NCBI GenBank assembly: GCA_933822405.4
Contig: CAKOGP040001870.1
Span: 1-64,000 of the forward strand
DNA: 64,000 nucleotides
DNA from: Cylindrotheca closterium
Lineage: Eukaryota > Bacillariophyta > Bacillariophyceae > Bacillariales > Bacillariaceae
Direction: 5' to 3'
Under the pieces are notes generated by a model. The model was not told where the DNA came from. It saw nothing but the letters and a program-made list of their open reading frames with translations, and searched no databases. Positions 43,374 to 53,050 of this stretch are shown piece by piece (position 1 is the stretch's first letter; each line of letters starts with the position of its first letter). The translations under genes were made by a program, and so were the position numbers.

Positions 43374-44720
43374 ATACAATGACTAAAAAACAATTGCTAT
43401 AGGACTATTCTATTCAAACATGGCTTATCACATTGAAGTTTTAAGAGTGCATAGTAGTAATGTATGAATATGCATTGTATGATTGACGACCAGTCGACGA
43501 AAAAGTGGTCTTGACGACGACACAAATTGGTTGGTCGCGTTCACATCCACCGATAAAATACATCCCAATCTGAAACCATCATCTTTCCACGCACTGTCAC
43601 AAAAAGAAATTGCGAAGGGCAAGAGATGCATTTTCATTGAAAGTTCCGACAAACTGACAAGAATAACAAAGTCGAGACCTCGCACTGACAAAAATTGGAG
43701 TTCTTTGGAAACAAGAATTCCAAAGTTCCGACAAACTGACAAGAACTGAAACGAACCGAAGACCACGAGGAGGTTTGACTCAAAAGCTCACAGCCACAAA
43801 TTCTCTCTCGATTTGAGAACAATCGGGAGCTGGTATCCCAAAAATGTAGACAAACGCACACAGGATCGGAAGGTCGTTTTACGCACATCGGAAGATATTC
43901 AGGCGCAATTACAGAGTGTACTGTATTGTGCTGTACCTGGTACCTGGTACCTGGTACAGAAAACTGCAGCTTTGGACGAGAAGCTTTTGCACGTGACATC
44001 CATCATTGGTGAGCCTGCCGGTACAGTATTGGGCAGGTCAAAATTCTCGATGAGAAATGAACGAGCGTTTGCTGATACTTTTGAGTCCCACAACTACTGT
44101 AGGCTCATTTAGTCTGTCAGTGACGATACTGTTGATGACAAACCCCTTGGTGTGACGACTCACCAAGTTGCTTATATGAATGGAGAGTCGGATAGTTCAA
44201 TAGCAATCGGATAGTTCGATAGCAATCGGATAGTTCGAGGATAGCAGCAGGCAACAGTGCTAGTGGAGATCGATAGCAATCGGATAGCAACAGGCAACAG
44301 TCAACAGACAACAGACAAGCCAATAATAGCCTAGGATACCTACTGATGTGATATTAGCAGGTGTACTAACACTTCCCACATTCAGCTACATTCAGCGAAG
44401 AGCAAGACATCCTCAGTGGAAAAGAAACCCACACTAGTTCTCCTAGAGCGGGTCCTCGACTTCCTACCACCTGGTATCGGTAGGCGAGGAAGACCACAAA
44501 AAGTCCACAAACCTACAGTACTCAGTACAACCAAGCCAGTATCTTAATTTGAATGTTATTCACTAGCCACCGGTAAACGGAACTCCAATACAAACGAGCA
44601 ACTTTCTAGTTGACTAATATTCCAAAAGGTAGTAGGAAGTTGTAAAATAAGTTTTACTAATATGAAGTTTGCATTCTATTTGGTGCCATCTTTCGTAAGA
44701 TAGAATCAATAAGTCAATGT
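43374..44720. other. Intergenic with short direct repeats; first copy of the cyclase-gene spacer
   Basis: No supported gene. AAGTTCCGACAAACTGACAA occurs twice (about 43641 and 43724). 43790-43860 (CACAGCCACAAATTCT...GTAGACAAACG) recurs at 46501-46570 and in part at 48937. GGTACCTGGTACCTGGTAC lies at about 43941-43959. 44191-44330 is made of imperfect repeats of GATAGCAATCGGATAGTTCG and CAACAGGCAACAGTC. Confidence 0.6.
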
Positions 44721-46313
44721 TCAACAACTGCACTCCCATGGATTGCAGTAGCAGTTACTGATCCCTTGTTGTCGAGTTCCAAAAGACTTTGCAGTCATTG
44801 GATCCCAATCGAATGTAGTGGCAGGACCATATGATCGGTTGCTTTCACTGTCCAAGGAAGCACTGCGACTGTGCGAGCGATCGGAGGCTGGATTAGAATC
44901 GGAACCATCGGATGAGACGGTGAATCCAGCTGATGATGGGTGGCCGGACTTGAGTGTGTCGCTGGCTTCGATAGTGTACAAGTCAGTACATCTGTCAGCA
45001 TTGTCTCTTCGCTTCATGTGGTTCACCAAAGCTTGGTTGATGACCTCGTTATCAACCTCAACAGAAAATGAACCGTCACGATTACAGTGCATCTTTCCAA
45101 TCTCGGCCAACAGACCCATGGTGGGCTTCTTGACGTAGTGCTTATCATAGCACAGCTTGTTTTGGATGGCCTCGATTCCGATTCCATCAGGGACGTAAAC
45201 AGGAAGACCAGCTCTTGAGACGTAGCTGTAGTGCTCGTCAACTGTGCTCTCATCACAGACTCCAAGAATACGGCTGACCTCGGCAGTCACGCACATTCCA
45301 ATGGCGACGGCCTCACCGTGCAACAAAGGGCTCACACCCTTAGAGTGAAAGGACAAATGCTCAACGGCATGGGCAATGGCATGCCCGTATTGAGGGACCA
45401 TCTCGTTAAAGTCTGACTCGTTGTAGTGGGTCAAAGTGGGAACCTTGTGGTCAATGCAATCGCGGCAGACCATCTCGAGGAAGTCAGAGTTGCGAAGAGC
45501 TTGGTGGAGGTCCTCGTCCAATGGATTGACAATGGCCTCGGTCACCTTTCTCGACTGACAGAGGGCGTGCTTGAGGGCCTCGGAGATTCCATTCAGAATG
45601 TGTCGCTTGGACAAAGTTTCCAAGACTTCGGGATCAATCACAATATTGGCAGCTGGATAGTACGATCCAAGCAGGTTCTTTCCGAGCTGGTGGTTCACGG
45701 CTTGCTTGAAATCAATGGCTGCATCGGTCATCCCCATCATTGACGTGGTCAAATGAACAAGCGTTACTCCTCTGTACAGCGAAGAAGCAATGAAGCCGCA
45801 TAAATTATTTGTCACGCCGCCACCCAAGGAAATTATGCAGGAGTTCTTGGAGATGCCGGACTCAAGGATTTCGTTCACGCAGTTCGAGAACACAGCGAGT
45901 GTCTTGTGGCGTTCAGCACTGGGGTTTCCGCTCTCGTCGACGGCGTCGGCGGGAGTGACGATCTTGTAGACATCCAATCCGGCATCGCGGAAGCCTTGGA
46001 GGACCTTATCGCCGTAGACTGAGTCGACGATCTCGTCCACGACGAGGTAGTTCTTGGCTTCGTGACACAGCTCGGGGATGATTTCCCTTCCACGCGTTTC
46101 GAGATTTCGCAGAGCGCCACTTTCAATGATGATATTAGATTCAAGTGGCTTACCGGGACGAGCAAATCGATTTCTGTAGACATTGTCTTCATCGATAGAA
46201 CCAGGAGTGACCTTTGGTTGTGCGAGGTTCAGGGTTTTCGTCTTCATGGAGTTGTTTTCCATAGTACCAGGAGTGACCTTTGGTTGTGTGAGGTTCATGG
46301 TTTGCGTCTTCAT
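44721..46313 (-). CDS. Sugar-phosphate cyclase (dehydroquinate-synthase fold), 2-deoxy-scyllo-inosose-synthase-like, copy 1
   Basis: 530 residues. The family converts a sugar phosphate into a carbocycle using NAD+ and a divalent metal. Visible motifs: GGGVTNN (164-170, NAD binding), YRGVTLVHLTTSMMGMTDAA (180-199), KQAVN (203-207) and GKNLLGSYYP (211-220). The metal ligands are probably Glu245 (GISEALKH), His311 (YGHAIAHAVEH) and His332 (LLHGEA). KQAVN with GKNLxGxYYP is how I remember bacterial 2-deoxy-scyllo-inosose synthases; EEVS-type enzymes are the alternative. Ordinary AroB has Lys-Thr-Gly-Val-Asn there. The first 22 residues are a tandem repeat of the start (MKTQTMNLTQPKVTPG then MKTKTLNLAQPKVTPG). 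The last 95 residues are a Ser-rich tail ending in a Cys cluster (CYCNPWECSC). No targeting signal is seen. Confidence 0.8.
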   Translation of the reverse strand: MKTQTMNLTQPKVTPGTMENNSMKTKTLNLAQPKVTPGSIDEDNVYRNRFARPGKPLESNIIIESGALRNLETRGREIIPELCHEAKNYLVVDEIVDSVYGDKVLQGFRDAGLDVYKIVTPADAVDESGNPSAERHKTLAVFSNCVNEILESGISKNSCIISLGGGVTNNLCGFIASSLYRGVTLVHLTTSMMGMTDAAIDFKQAVNHQLGKNLLGSYYPAANIVIDPEVLETLSKRHILNGISEALKHALCQSRKVTEAIVNPLDEDLHQALRNSDFLEMVCRDCIDHKVPTLTHYNESDFNEMVPQYGHAIAHAVEHLSFHSKGVSPLLHGEAVAIGMCVTAEVSRILGVCDESTVDEHYSYVSRAGLPVYVPDGIGIEAIQNKLCYDKHYVKKPTMGLLAEIGKMHCNRDGSFSVEVDNEVINQALVNHMKRRDNADRCTDLYTIEASDTLKSGHPSSAGFTVSSDGSDSNPASDRSHSRSASLDSESNRSYGPATTFDWDPMTAKSFGTRQQGISNCYCNPWECSC

Positions 46314-47263
46314 TGTGTTGTAGTTTGTTTATTTGTTTGGTTCGTTCAACTTTTGTTTAGTTGTTTGGTTTCTGTGTTTTCTGGAATTGTGAGGAGGAAG
46401 GGAAAAAATTGTGAAGAGGTGAAACGCGCATCCGAAGTCGTGGCGAGCTCGAATTCTTCTGCAACGAGCTCGACCCTGGACTAAGAGGTCCGCTTTTCAC
46501 TCACAGCCACAAATTCTTTTTCGATTTGAGAACAATCGGGAGCTGGTATCCCAAAAATGTAGACAAACGTACAGGATCGGAAGGTCGTTTTACACCCATC
46601 CTGTACCGGAAGGAAGATTTTGAGCGCTATTAAAGGGTAAATGCCTGTACATTTGTACGGGAGAAAAATGCCCCGTCCTAAACGGGAAGCTTGCACGTGG
46701 CATCCAGCGTTGGCGAGGAGGCGACAGGTATTGTAACAGTTATGTTGTTCTTGTACGACTGTAGTAGGCAGGTGTTGAAAGTAAATGCACGAGCGTTTGC
46801 TACACTCAATGATACGTTTTGAGTCCCACAACTAGGTTACAGTCTATGACGACTGATGACGAACCGCTTTTCAAAACCATGATGATGACTCACGAAGTCG
46901 AATGAATGAATGAGTCGGATAGTTCAATAGCAACAGGCAGCAGACATGCATGCCAATAACCAGGATACCTACTCATGTATGCACTGGCACTTAGCACATC
47001 GTGCTACATTCAGCGAATAACGAGTGGCAAAAAAATCCATGGTTGTGCTCTAGAAGCGGGTTGACTTCGATGTTATTCACTACCTTCCAGTAGGCGAGGA
47101 ACACCACACAAAGACGATAAACATACTCCAATACAACCTAGCCACTTTCTAGTTGACTAATATTCCAAAAGGTAGTAGGAAGTTGTAAAATAAGTTTTAC
47201 TAATATGAAGTTTGCATTCTATTTGGTGCCATCTTTCGTAAGATAGAATCAATAAGTCAATGT
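46314..47263. other. Intergenic spacer between the two cyclase genes
   Basis: No supported gene. It carries the spacer block CACAGCCACAAATTCT (46501 on) and later GATAGTTCAATAGCAACAGG (about 46918), both also present in the 43.8-44.3 kb spacer, plus the shared 3' flank from about 47142. Confidence 0.6.
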
Positions 47264-48790
47264 TCAACAACTGCACTCCCATGGATTGCAGTAGCAGTTA
47301 CTGATCCCTTGTTGTCGAGTTCCAAAAGACTTTGCAGTCATTGGATCCCAATCGAATGTAGTGGCAGGACCATATGATCGGTTGCTTTCACTGTCCAAGG
47401 AAGCACTGCGACTGTGCGAGCGATCGGAGGCTGGATTAGAATCGGAACCATCGGATGAGACGGTGAATCCAGCTGATGATGGGTGGCCGGACTTGAGTGT
47501 GTCGCTGGCTTCGATAGTGTACAAGTCAGTACATCTGTCAGCATTGTCTCTTCGCTTCATGTGGTTCACCAAAGCTTGGTTGATGACCTCGTTATCAACC
47601 TCAACAGAAAATGAACCGTCACGATTACAGTGCATCTTTCCAATCTCGGCCAACAGACCCATGGTGGGCTTCTTGACGTAGTGCTTATCATAGCACAGCT
47701 TGTTTTGGATGGCCTCGATTCCGATTCCATCAGGGACGTAAACAGGAAGACCAGCTCTTGAGACGTAGCTGTAGTGCTCGTCAACTGTGCTCTCATCACA
47801 GACTCCAAGAATACGGCTGACCTCGGCAGTCACGCACATTCCAATGGCGACGGCCTCACCGTGCAACAAAGGGCTCACACCCTTAGAGTGAAAGGACAAA
47901 TGCTCAACGGCATGGGCAATGGCATGCCCGTATTGAGGGACCATCTCGTTAAAGTCTGACTCGTTGTAGTGGGTCAAAGTGGGAACCTTGTGGTCAATGC
48001 AATCGCGGCAGACCATCTCGAGGAAGTCAGAGTTGCGAAGAGCTTGGTGGAGGTCCTCGTCCAATGGATTGACAATGGCCTCGGTCACCTTTCTCGACTG
48101 ACAGAGGGCATGCTTGAGGGCCTCGGAGATTCCATTCAGAATGTGTCGCTTGGACAAAGTCTCCAAGACTTCAGGGTCAATCACAATATTGGCAGCTGGA
48201 TAGTACGATCCAAGCAGGTTCTTTCCGAGCTGGTGGTTCACGGCTTGCTTGAAATCAATGGCTGCATCGGTCATAGACATCATACTCGTGCAGAAATGAA
48301 CAAGCGTTACTCCTCTGTACAGCGACGAAGCAATATATCCTGCTAGATTATTTGTCACGCCGCCACCCAAGGAAATTATGCAGGAGTGCTTGGAGATACC
48401 GGAGTCCAGAATCTCATTCACGCAGTTCGAGAACACAGCGAGTGTCTTGTGGCGTTCAGCACTGGGGTTTCCGCTCTCATCGACGGCGTCGGCGGGAGTG
48501 ACGATCTTGTAGACTTCCAATCCGGCATCGCGGAAACCTTGAAGGACCTTATCGCCGTAGACTGAGTCGACGATCTCGTCAACCAAGAGATAGTTCTTGG
48601 CTTCGTGACACAGTTCGGGAACGTACTCTCTTCCACGGGTCTTGAGCTTATTCAGGGCGCCACTTTCAATGATGATATTAGATTCAAGTGGCTTACCGGG
48701 ACGAGCAAATCGATTTCGGTAGACATTGTCTTCATCGATAGAACCAGGAGTGACCTTTGGTTGTGTGAGGTTCAGGGTTTGCGTCTTCAT
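47264..48790 (-). CDS. Sugar-phosphate cyclase, 2-deoxy-scyllo-inosose-synthase-like, copy 2
   Basis: 508 residues; identical to copy 1 over most of the C-terminal two thirds, but without the duplicated 22-residue start. Differences gather in the N-terminal and NAD-binding half: REYVPEL for REIIPEL, KNYLLVDE for KNYLVVDE, NNLAGYIASS for NNLCGFIASS, and VHFCTSMMSMTDAA for VHLTTSMMGMTDAA, next to the conserved KQAVN. Metal-ligand residues and GKNLLGSYYP are unchanged. Both genes should be active if expressed; the loop change could alter substrate or speed. It has the same Ser-rich tail and CYCNPWECSC end. Confidence 0.8.
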   Translation of the reverse strand: MKTQTLNLTQPKVTPGSIDEDNVYRNRFARPGKPLESNIIIESGALNKLKTRGREYVPELCHEAKNYLLVDEIVDSVYGDKVLQGFRDAGLEVYKIVTPADAVDESGNPSAERHKTLAVFSNCVNEILDSGISKHSCIISLGGGVTNNLAGYIASSLYRGVTLVHFCTSMMSMTDAAIDFKQAVNHQLGKNLLGSYYPAANIVIDPEVLETLSKRHILNGISEALKHALCQSRKVTEAIVNPLDEDLHQALRNSDFLEMVCRDCIDHKVPTLTHYNESDFNEMVPQYGHAIAHAVEHLSFHSKGVSPLLHGEAVAIGMCVTAEVSRILGVCDESTVDEHYSYVSRAGLPVYVPDGIGIEAIQNKLCYDKHYVKKPTMGLLAEIGKMHCNRDGSFSVEVDNEVINQALVNHMKRRDNADRCTDLYTIEASDTLKSGHPSSAGFTVSSDGSDSNPASDRSHSRSASLDSESNRSYGPATTFDWDPMTAKSFGTRQQGISNCYCNPWECSC

Positions 48791-49510
48791 TATTTCGTTT
48801 AGTTTGAGTGTTTGTACTTTTCGTGTTTTGTGAAATTGTGAGAGAAAAATTTGCGGTTTTCAAAAGCGTTCGGTTTCCAGAAACCTGACGTGCTCGAGAG
48901 GTTGAATTCCGATCAAAGCTCGTTTTACGCACAGCCACAAATTCGTCGTAGAATCGGTTAGCACTCTCCGTAGGAGAAGACAAGCTAACACGGGACCGCT
49001 GACGTGTCTCTTGGCACTTACGCTCGTCAGTGCACAGCCACCAGCCAATCATTCACACCGGTGGCACTGACGGCCACGTTCGAGTTCTTTTCACGTAAAA
49101 CATGTACCAGAAAAACACGTTTAACCAAATCCCGTGAGAGGTCGGTGTTGGGGCGTTTTTTCCTTTTGATAGAAACCTACTCCCTTTTTTGGCTTTTGGG
49201 TCACTGACGGTCTCTAAGTTCGGTTTCGTTTCACATACGTTTCTACTGTGTGTAGCAGGCAGCAAGTGACGAAGAGCTCGCACCGTGCGTTGTACCTCCT
49301 TGAGAGGTCGGTGTTCTGAATTTCGTTGATAAAAGGGAAGTTCTCTATTGGGAACTTTAGCAACCACGAAAGAAGAGCGTTAAAATTATGCGCGCGTTAG
49401 CAGGAGCGTTTGAATCCCCCAAAAGATACTGACTACGTACCTGGACCCCACATCAGATGGGAATAAAAAAATGAGTCGTCATCCATCATCATAATTTTCA
49501 ACAGAAAGAA
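48791..49510. other. Divergent intergenic region between cyclase copy 2 and the ABM-flavodoxin-ThuA gene
   Basis: No supported gene. CACAGCCACAAATTC at 48937 repeats the spacer block. GAGAGGTCGGTGTT occurs twice (about 49136 and 49301). Confidence 0.55.
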
Positions 49511-51399
49511 ATGTGCAAGCCAGATAACATGTCAAACCAAATCCACATCCACGTGACCGTCGTCAAGGACGTCCCTGCTGAGAAGCAACAGAAGTGGCTC
49601 GAAATGGCCAAGGAGCTGGCTTCCGAGACATGGAAAGAAGATGGATGCATCTCTTACGACTTTGTTCGCAGCACAGAAAAACAAAATCGTTTCATCATTG
49701 TCGAAGAATGGGAATCCCAAGCTCATCTTGATGCTCACTTCAACACGCCTCATTTTCAAACGCTTGTACCTTTGATGGATGGCATGAGTGAGACCGTCGA
49801 ACTGGATGTGAGCCAAAAAGCTTTGGCCATCTCTCGTCATAATGATACTAGCAGTGGCGTCAGTCGAAAGCATCGAAATGGCCGTATTCTAGTTCTCTAC
49901 GATACTTCCTCAGGATCTACTGCCATGATCGCTGACCTTATTGCTGAAGGAGTCAAGCTTCTCGACAAGATGGACGTCCGAGTCCGCGTCGTTCCTGGAG
50001 CCGCTGCCACTTGGGAAAAGCCGGAAACCAAGCGAGATATCTCGCATCCGTTTGCTACTTTTAACGATGTCTACTGGGCGGATGGTATTGCTTGCGGTAC
50101 TCCCACAAACTTGGGTGGGATCTCTTATCGCATGAAGCAATTCTGGGACGAATTCTCGCAGGCTGGAGGTTGGGGATCGACCGACGGAAAGATCGCTACT
50201 GCCTTTACTTCTCAAGGAGGACATGGAGGGGGTGGTGAACTTGCCGCCATGGCAATGCAGACAGTCCTCATGAACTTTGGATTCTCTTGTTTTGGAATTA
50301 CGGACTACACCGGTTTCCTCGACACCAATCATTATGGGTCGATCATTGCCAAGAAGCCAAGAAATCTTGAAGACAAACGAAAGTGCCGTCGCCAAGGACT
50401 TCGATTGGCAGAATTCGTTGGATATTACATCAATGGAAGAGACGAAGCTAATCCCGTGCATACCAAAAATGCAGACATTAAATTCTACAACTTTCCAGGT
50501 AAGAATTGTTCTGATTTGTTGTTATTGTCCCAAGTTTTTATCAAATTAAATCTTACACTTCTCTTTTTTCCCCTTTTTATACAGGAATTCCATCCCGCAG
50601 CGTTCCGTCTGACGTCTTAGATGAGCGCACATCAGCTCCACATGTCTCGCTGGAAGGCAGGAGCACAGAGGCAAGGAAGGCTCTCATCTTTACAAAGATG
50701 GAAGACTATGTTCATGATTCTACTCCTGCCATGGCATCATGGGTCCTTTGCAAACTTCAGGAATTTGGATGGAAGGGTGTCGTCACGGACGACAAGGACT
50801 TTTTGGAATCGGAAGAAAAGCTATCAGCATATGACCTCGTCGTCTTTTTGAACAACTCTGGTCAAATCTTCGACAAGACGGAAGCGCTCATGAAGCATAT
50901 TGAGCAAGGAAAGGGTGTCGTTGGAGTTCACGCTGCCATTGCTGCGTTTCTCAATGGAAAGGATGCGTCCGGGGCTACCGTCATGGAACCAACGTCCGAG
51001 ATTTTTCACACCATCTTTGGGTCACACTTCAAGAATCACCCACCAGTACAAAAAGGAAAGGTCTCAATGAACTTCAAGAACGATCTTGGGCCAAACCTTG
51101 TCTCAGTTCCTTCTGAATTCATGCACACGGACGAATTCTTCAACTTTACCAAGAATGTTTACGATGATCCAAGCATTACAGTCGTTGCGTCATTGGACGA
51201 AAGCACCACTGATGGCGGCCTAATGGGAGAACGACATCCTTTGGCTTGGTACCGGAATATTGGCGAACAAAAGGCGCCAGTATTCTATTCGGCATTGGGA
51301 CACTTTTCACACTTTTACAATGGAACCGGTGGTGCCGACAGTGAATATGTAACCACCATTCTCGAGGCTGGTCTCCGATATTGCTGTGACAACTCATAG
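49511..51399 (+). CDS. Three-domain fusion: ABM monooxygenase-like, WrbA-type flavodoxin, ThuA-like; two exons
   Basis: Exons 49511-50498 and 50585-51399 (intron GTAAGA...ATACAG, frame kept) give 600 residues. Residues about 9-95 are an antibiotic-biosynthesis-monooxygenase (ABM) fold (IHIHVTVVKDVP, EDGCISYDFVRS, RFIIVEEWESQAHLDAHFNT). Residues 124-325 are a WrbA-like NAD(P)H:quinone oxidoreductase flavodoxin: RILVLYDTSSGSTAMIADLI at the FMN phosphate loop, then GTPTNLGGISYRMKQFWDE and GKIATAFTSQGGHGGGGELA. Residues about 361-598 are a ThuA-like glutamine-amidotransferase-fold domain (ALIFTKMEDYVHDS, GVVGVHAAIAAF, MHTDEFF, HPLAWYRNIGE, PVFYSALGHFSHFY). ThuA proteins act on keto-sugars or trehalose derivatives in bacteria. 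The fusion suggests a redox step coupled to sugar or quinone chemistry. No targeting signal is seen. Confidence 0.85.
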
Positions 51400-51772
51400 A
51401 GTAGTCGTCCTACTGTACTATTTTGTGCTGCATAAAATTTTATTTATGACATGATGTGGTTATCATGGAAGTATAAATTGTATTATACATGGAATGCGTG
51501 ATTATATTTAGTAGTCACTACCACTAGTATGTATGGATTATATTTAGTAGTCACTACCACTAGACTGCATCCTCGTTGTAGTAGGTATCGCTGTCTCCAT
51601 CGCTATTCTCTGAATTCGGTCGGGAGAAAGGGGAGCACATTCTCCATCACACAGGCAATGCCAGATTGGACTCGACAGCTCTCTCGATCGGTGTTTGCTT
51701 GATCCGATGTATTTTCGCTCTCGCTCAATTTGATTCTCCAAAGAACCATTTGCAGCAACGAAAGCACCTCCA
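50498..51772. repeat. Second segmental duplication, left copy
   Basis: From the last exon-1 base of the fusion gene (50498) through its intron, ThuA exon and 3' flank to 51772, the sequence matches 53728-55050. Main differences: extra bases in the intron, GAATTCC here against GAATTAATTCC there, and about 50 bases lacking here near 51605. Confidence 0.9.
51544..51772 (-). pseudogene. C-terminal fragment of the LRR/ankyrin gene
   Basis: The minus strand reads VLSLLQMVLWRIKLSESENT then DRESCRVQSGIACVMENVLP, matching the tail of the intact gene at 54788. The match ends abruptly at 51772, and an internal deletion removes part of the acidic tail. Confidence 0.85.
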
Positions 51773-52191
51773 CACATTGATGTTTTGGCAGCAATGAAAG
51801 AAGGAGGGATCAGCGTACCGGTACCAGCACCAAAATCATATTAGATGTAGTATATTGTACAGTCAAATCGTATCTAGTAGAGCCGACAGCTCTTTTACTT
51901 TGTCTTCAAGTGTTTTAAAAAAGCTGCAATTCAGCTGCTGACTTCTGACTACAAATAGTAACTATTGTATCATACAGTATATAATGACTTATAATGACAT
52001 GCCAGAAGTATTTGAACTCGTGAAAATTCGTGAATTATTTTATGTGTCTGTCCTTCCACTCCAATTTGGTTCACCAGATGTGGGAGGCAGAGGTCAGACT
52101 AGCCGTGCCGGTGTCTTGTGGTAAATATTCCGTAACTTGAAACTTATTATTATGCAGAACATGGGTTTGAGCACCACTTCAATACAAGCAT
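51773..52191. other. Intergenic
   Basis: No gene seen. GTACCGGTAC palindrome at 51815-51824, 43 bases from the duplication end. Confidence 0.5.
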
Positions 52192-52974
52192 ATGTCACGT
52201 ATTACTCGCCAAGCGCATAGCAACAAGCGATGGAAATCGCAAGAGTTTGTTTTATTCGTGTCCATCTGCATTTGTTTGGGACTCTTGGTACTTTTGCATC
52301 AGAATTTAAAGTTGAAGAGTGGGACAAAAATAAAACCTGAAAGTGCTCCCATAAACATAGAGATGGGCGATATTATTTACTCAGTGTACGGCGAGACCCG
52401 CCATGTGCCGTACTATCATTGCGCTTCCAATTTCTCTCCGGACCAAAGTCATCATTTGGTTTTGCTTCACGGCGCCCGTTTCACAAAGGAGGACTGGAAG
52501 TCGTCTGGAATTTTTGAGACTCTGTGCAGTAATCCGCATGTGTCAGTGTCAGCTATGGATCTCTCAATTGAGGCAGGTCACCGAGATATAGCAGGAATGC
52601 TATCCGCCATGAAGGAAGAAGCTCAAATAAATTTGCCTGTCACGTTGATAACACCTTCTGCCTCCGGGATGGGCATTGTAGATTGGATGTCGAACGGTAG
52701 ACTTCCTGATTTGCCCAAGTACGTCCAGAAATGGATTCCAGTGGCTTGTTTTGCCGTATCCGCAGCCACTGAGGATCAGCTGGCGCGTTTGTCACGACTC
52801 GAACACTTCGATGTATTGGCGATTTTTGGAAGTAAAGATCGTGGGGGAAGGGACATATCTACGAGGTTGGAGGATTATGTCGGAGCAAGATCACTGGAGC
52901 TTGATGGCGGACATGCATGTTACCTTGATAGTCCACATGAATTCTCTTCTGCAGTCTTGAAGTTCTTGGGTTGA
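52192..52974 (+). CDS. ABHD14-like alpha/beta hydrolase with N-terminal membrane anchor
   Basis: 260 residues, no intron. Residues 18-37 (EFVLFVSICICLGLLVLLHQ) form a signal anchor after a basic start (RQAHSNKRWK), predicting a type II membrane protein with the enzyme on the lumenal or outer side. The hydrolase has LVLLHGARFTKEDW (oxyanion region, 89-102), SASGM with the probable nucleophile Ser158, FGSKDRGG with Asp216, and GGHACYLD with His241. This spacing and the ARFTxxxW and GHxCYL motifs fit ABHD14. In animals ABHD14A is a membrane form and ABHD14B has been linked to lysine deacetylation; the substrate here is unknown. It lies alone between the two halves of the second segmental duplication. 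Confidence 0.75.
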   Translation: MSRITRQAHSNKRWKSQEFVLFVSICICLGLLVLLHQNLKLKSGTKIKPESAPINIEMGDIIYSVYGETRHVPYYHCASNFSPDQSHHLVLLHGARFTKEDWKSSGIFETLCSNPHVSVSAMDLSIEAGHRDIAGMLSAMKEEAQINLPVTLITPSASGMGIVDWMSNGRLPDLPKYVQKWIPVACFAVSAATEDQLARLSRLEHFDVLAIFGSKDRGGRDISTRLEDYVGARSLELDGGHACYLDSPHEFSSAVLKFLG

Positions 52975-53050
52975 GAGCCATACATGATTGCAGCGTTTAT
53001 TCATGTGGATAAGATTAGGTCGAAGAGACATCTGCAACCGAGTTATGCTT

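Larger units (their letters stand above)
44599..48930. repeat. Tandem duplication of cyclase gene plus spacer
   Basis: Unit 1 (gene to 46313, 3' flank from about 44599) and unit 2 (gene 47264-48790, 3' flank from about 47142) are offset by 2543 bases in their 3' parts. From 44599 to about 45566 no base difference from the other copy was noticed. Upstream of that, differences appear every few tens of bases. The spacer blocks at 43790, 46500 and 48935 are related, so each unit carried its own upstream sequence. Confidence 0.85.

Noticed and set aside
44818..45743. Plus-strand ORFs opposite the cyclase genes
   Set aside because: Shadow frames; all family motifs lie on the minus strand. Same for 47361-48346.
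44721..46313. Ordinary shikimate-pathway 3-dehydroquinate synthase (AroB)
   Set aside because: The region that reads K-T-G-V-N and G-x-F in AroB reads KQAVN and GKNLLGSYYP here, which fits other sugar-phosphate cyclases better. In eukaryotes AroB is also usually part of a larger AROM protein or plastid-targeted, and neither is seen.
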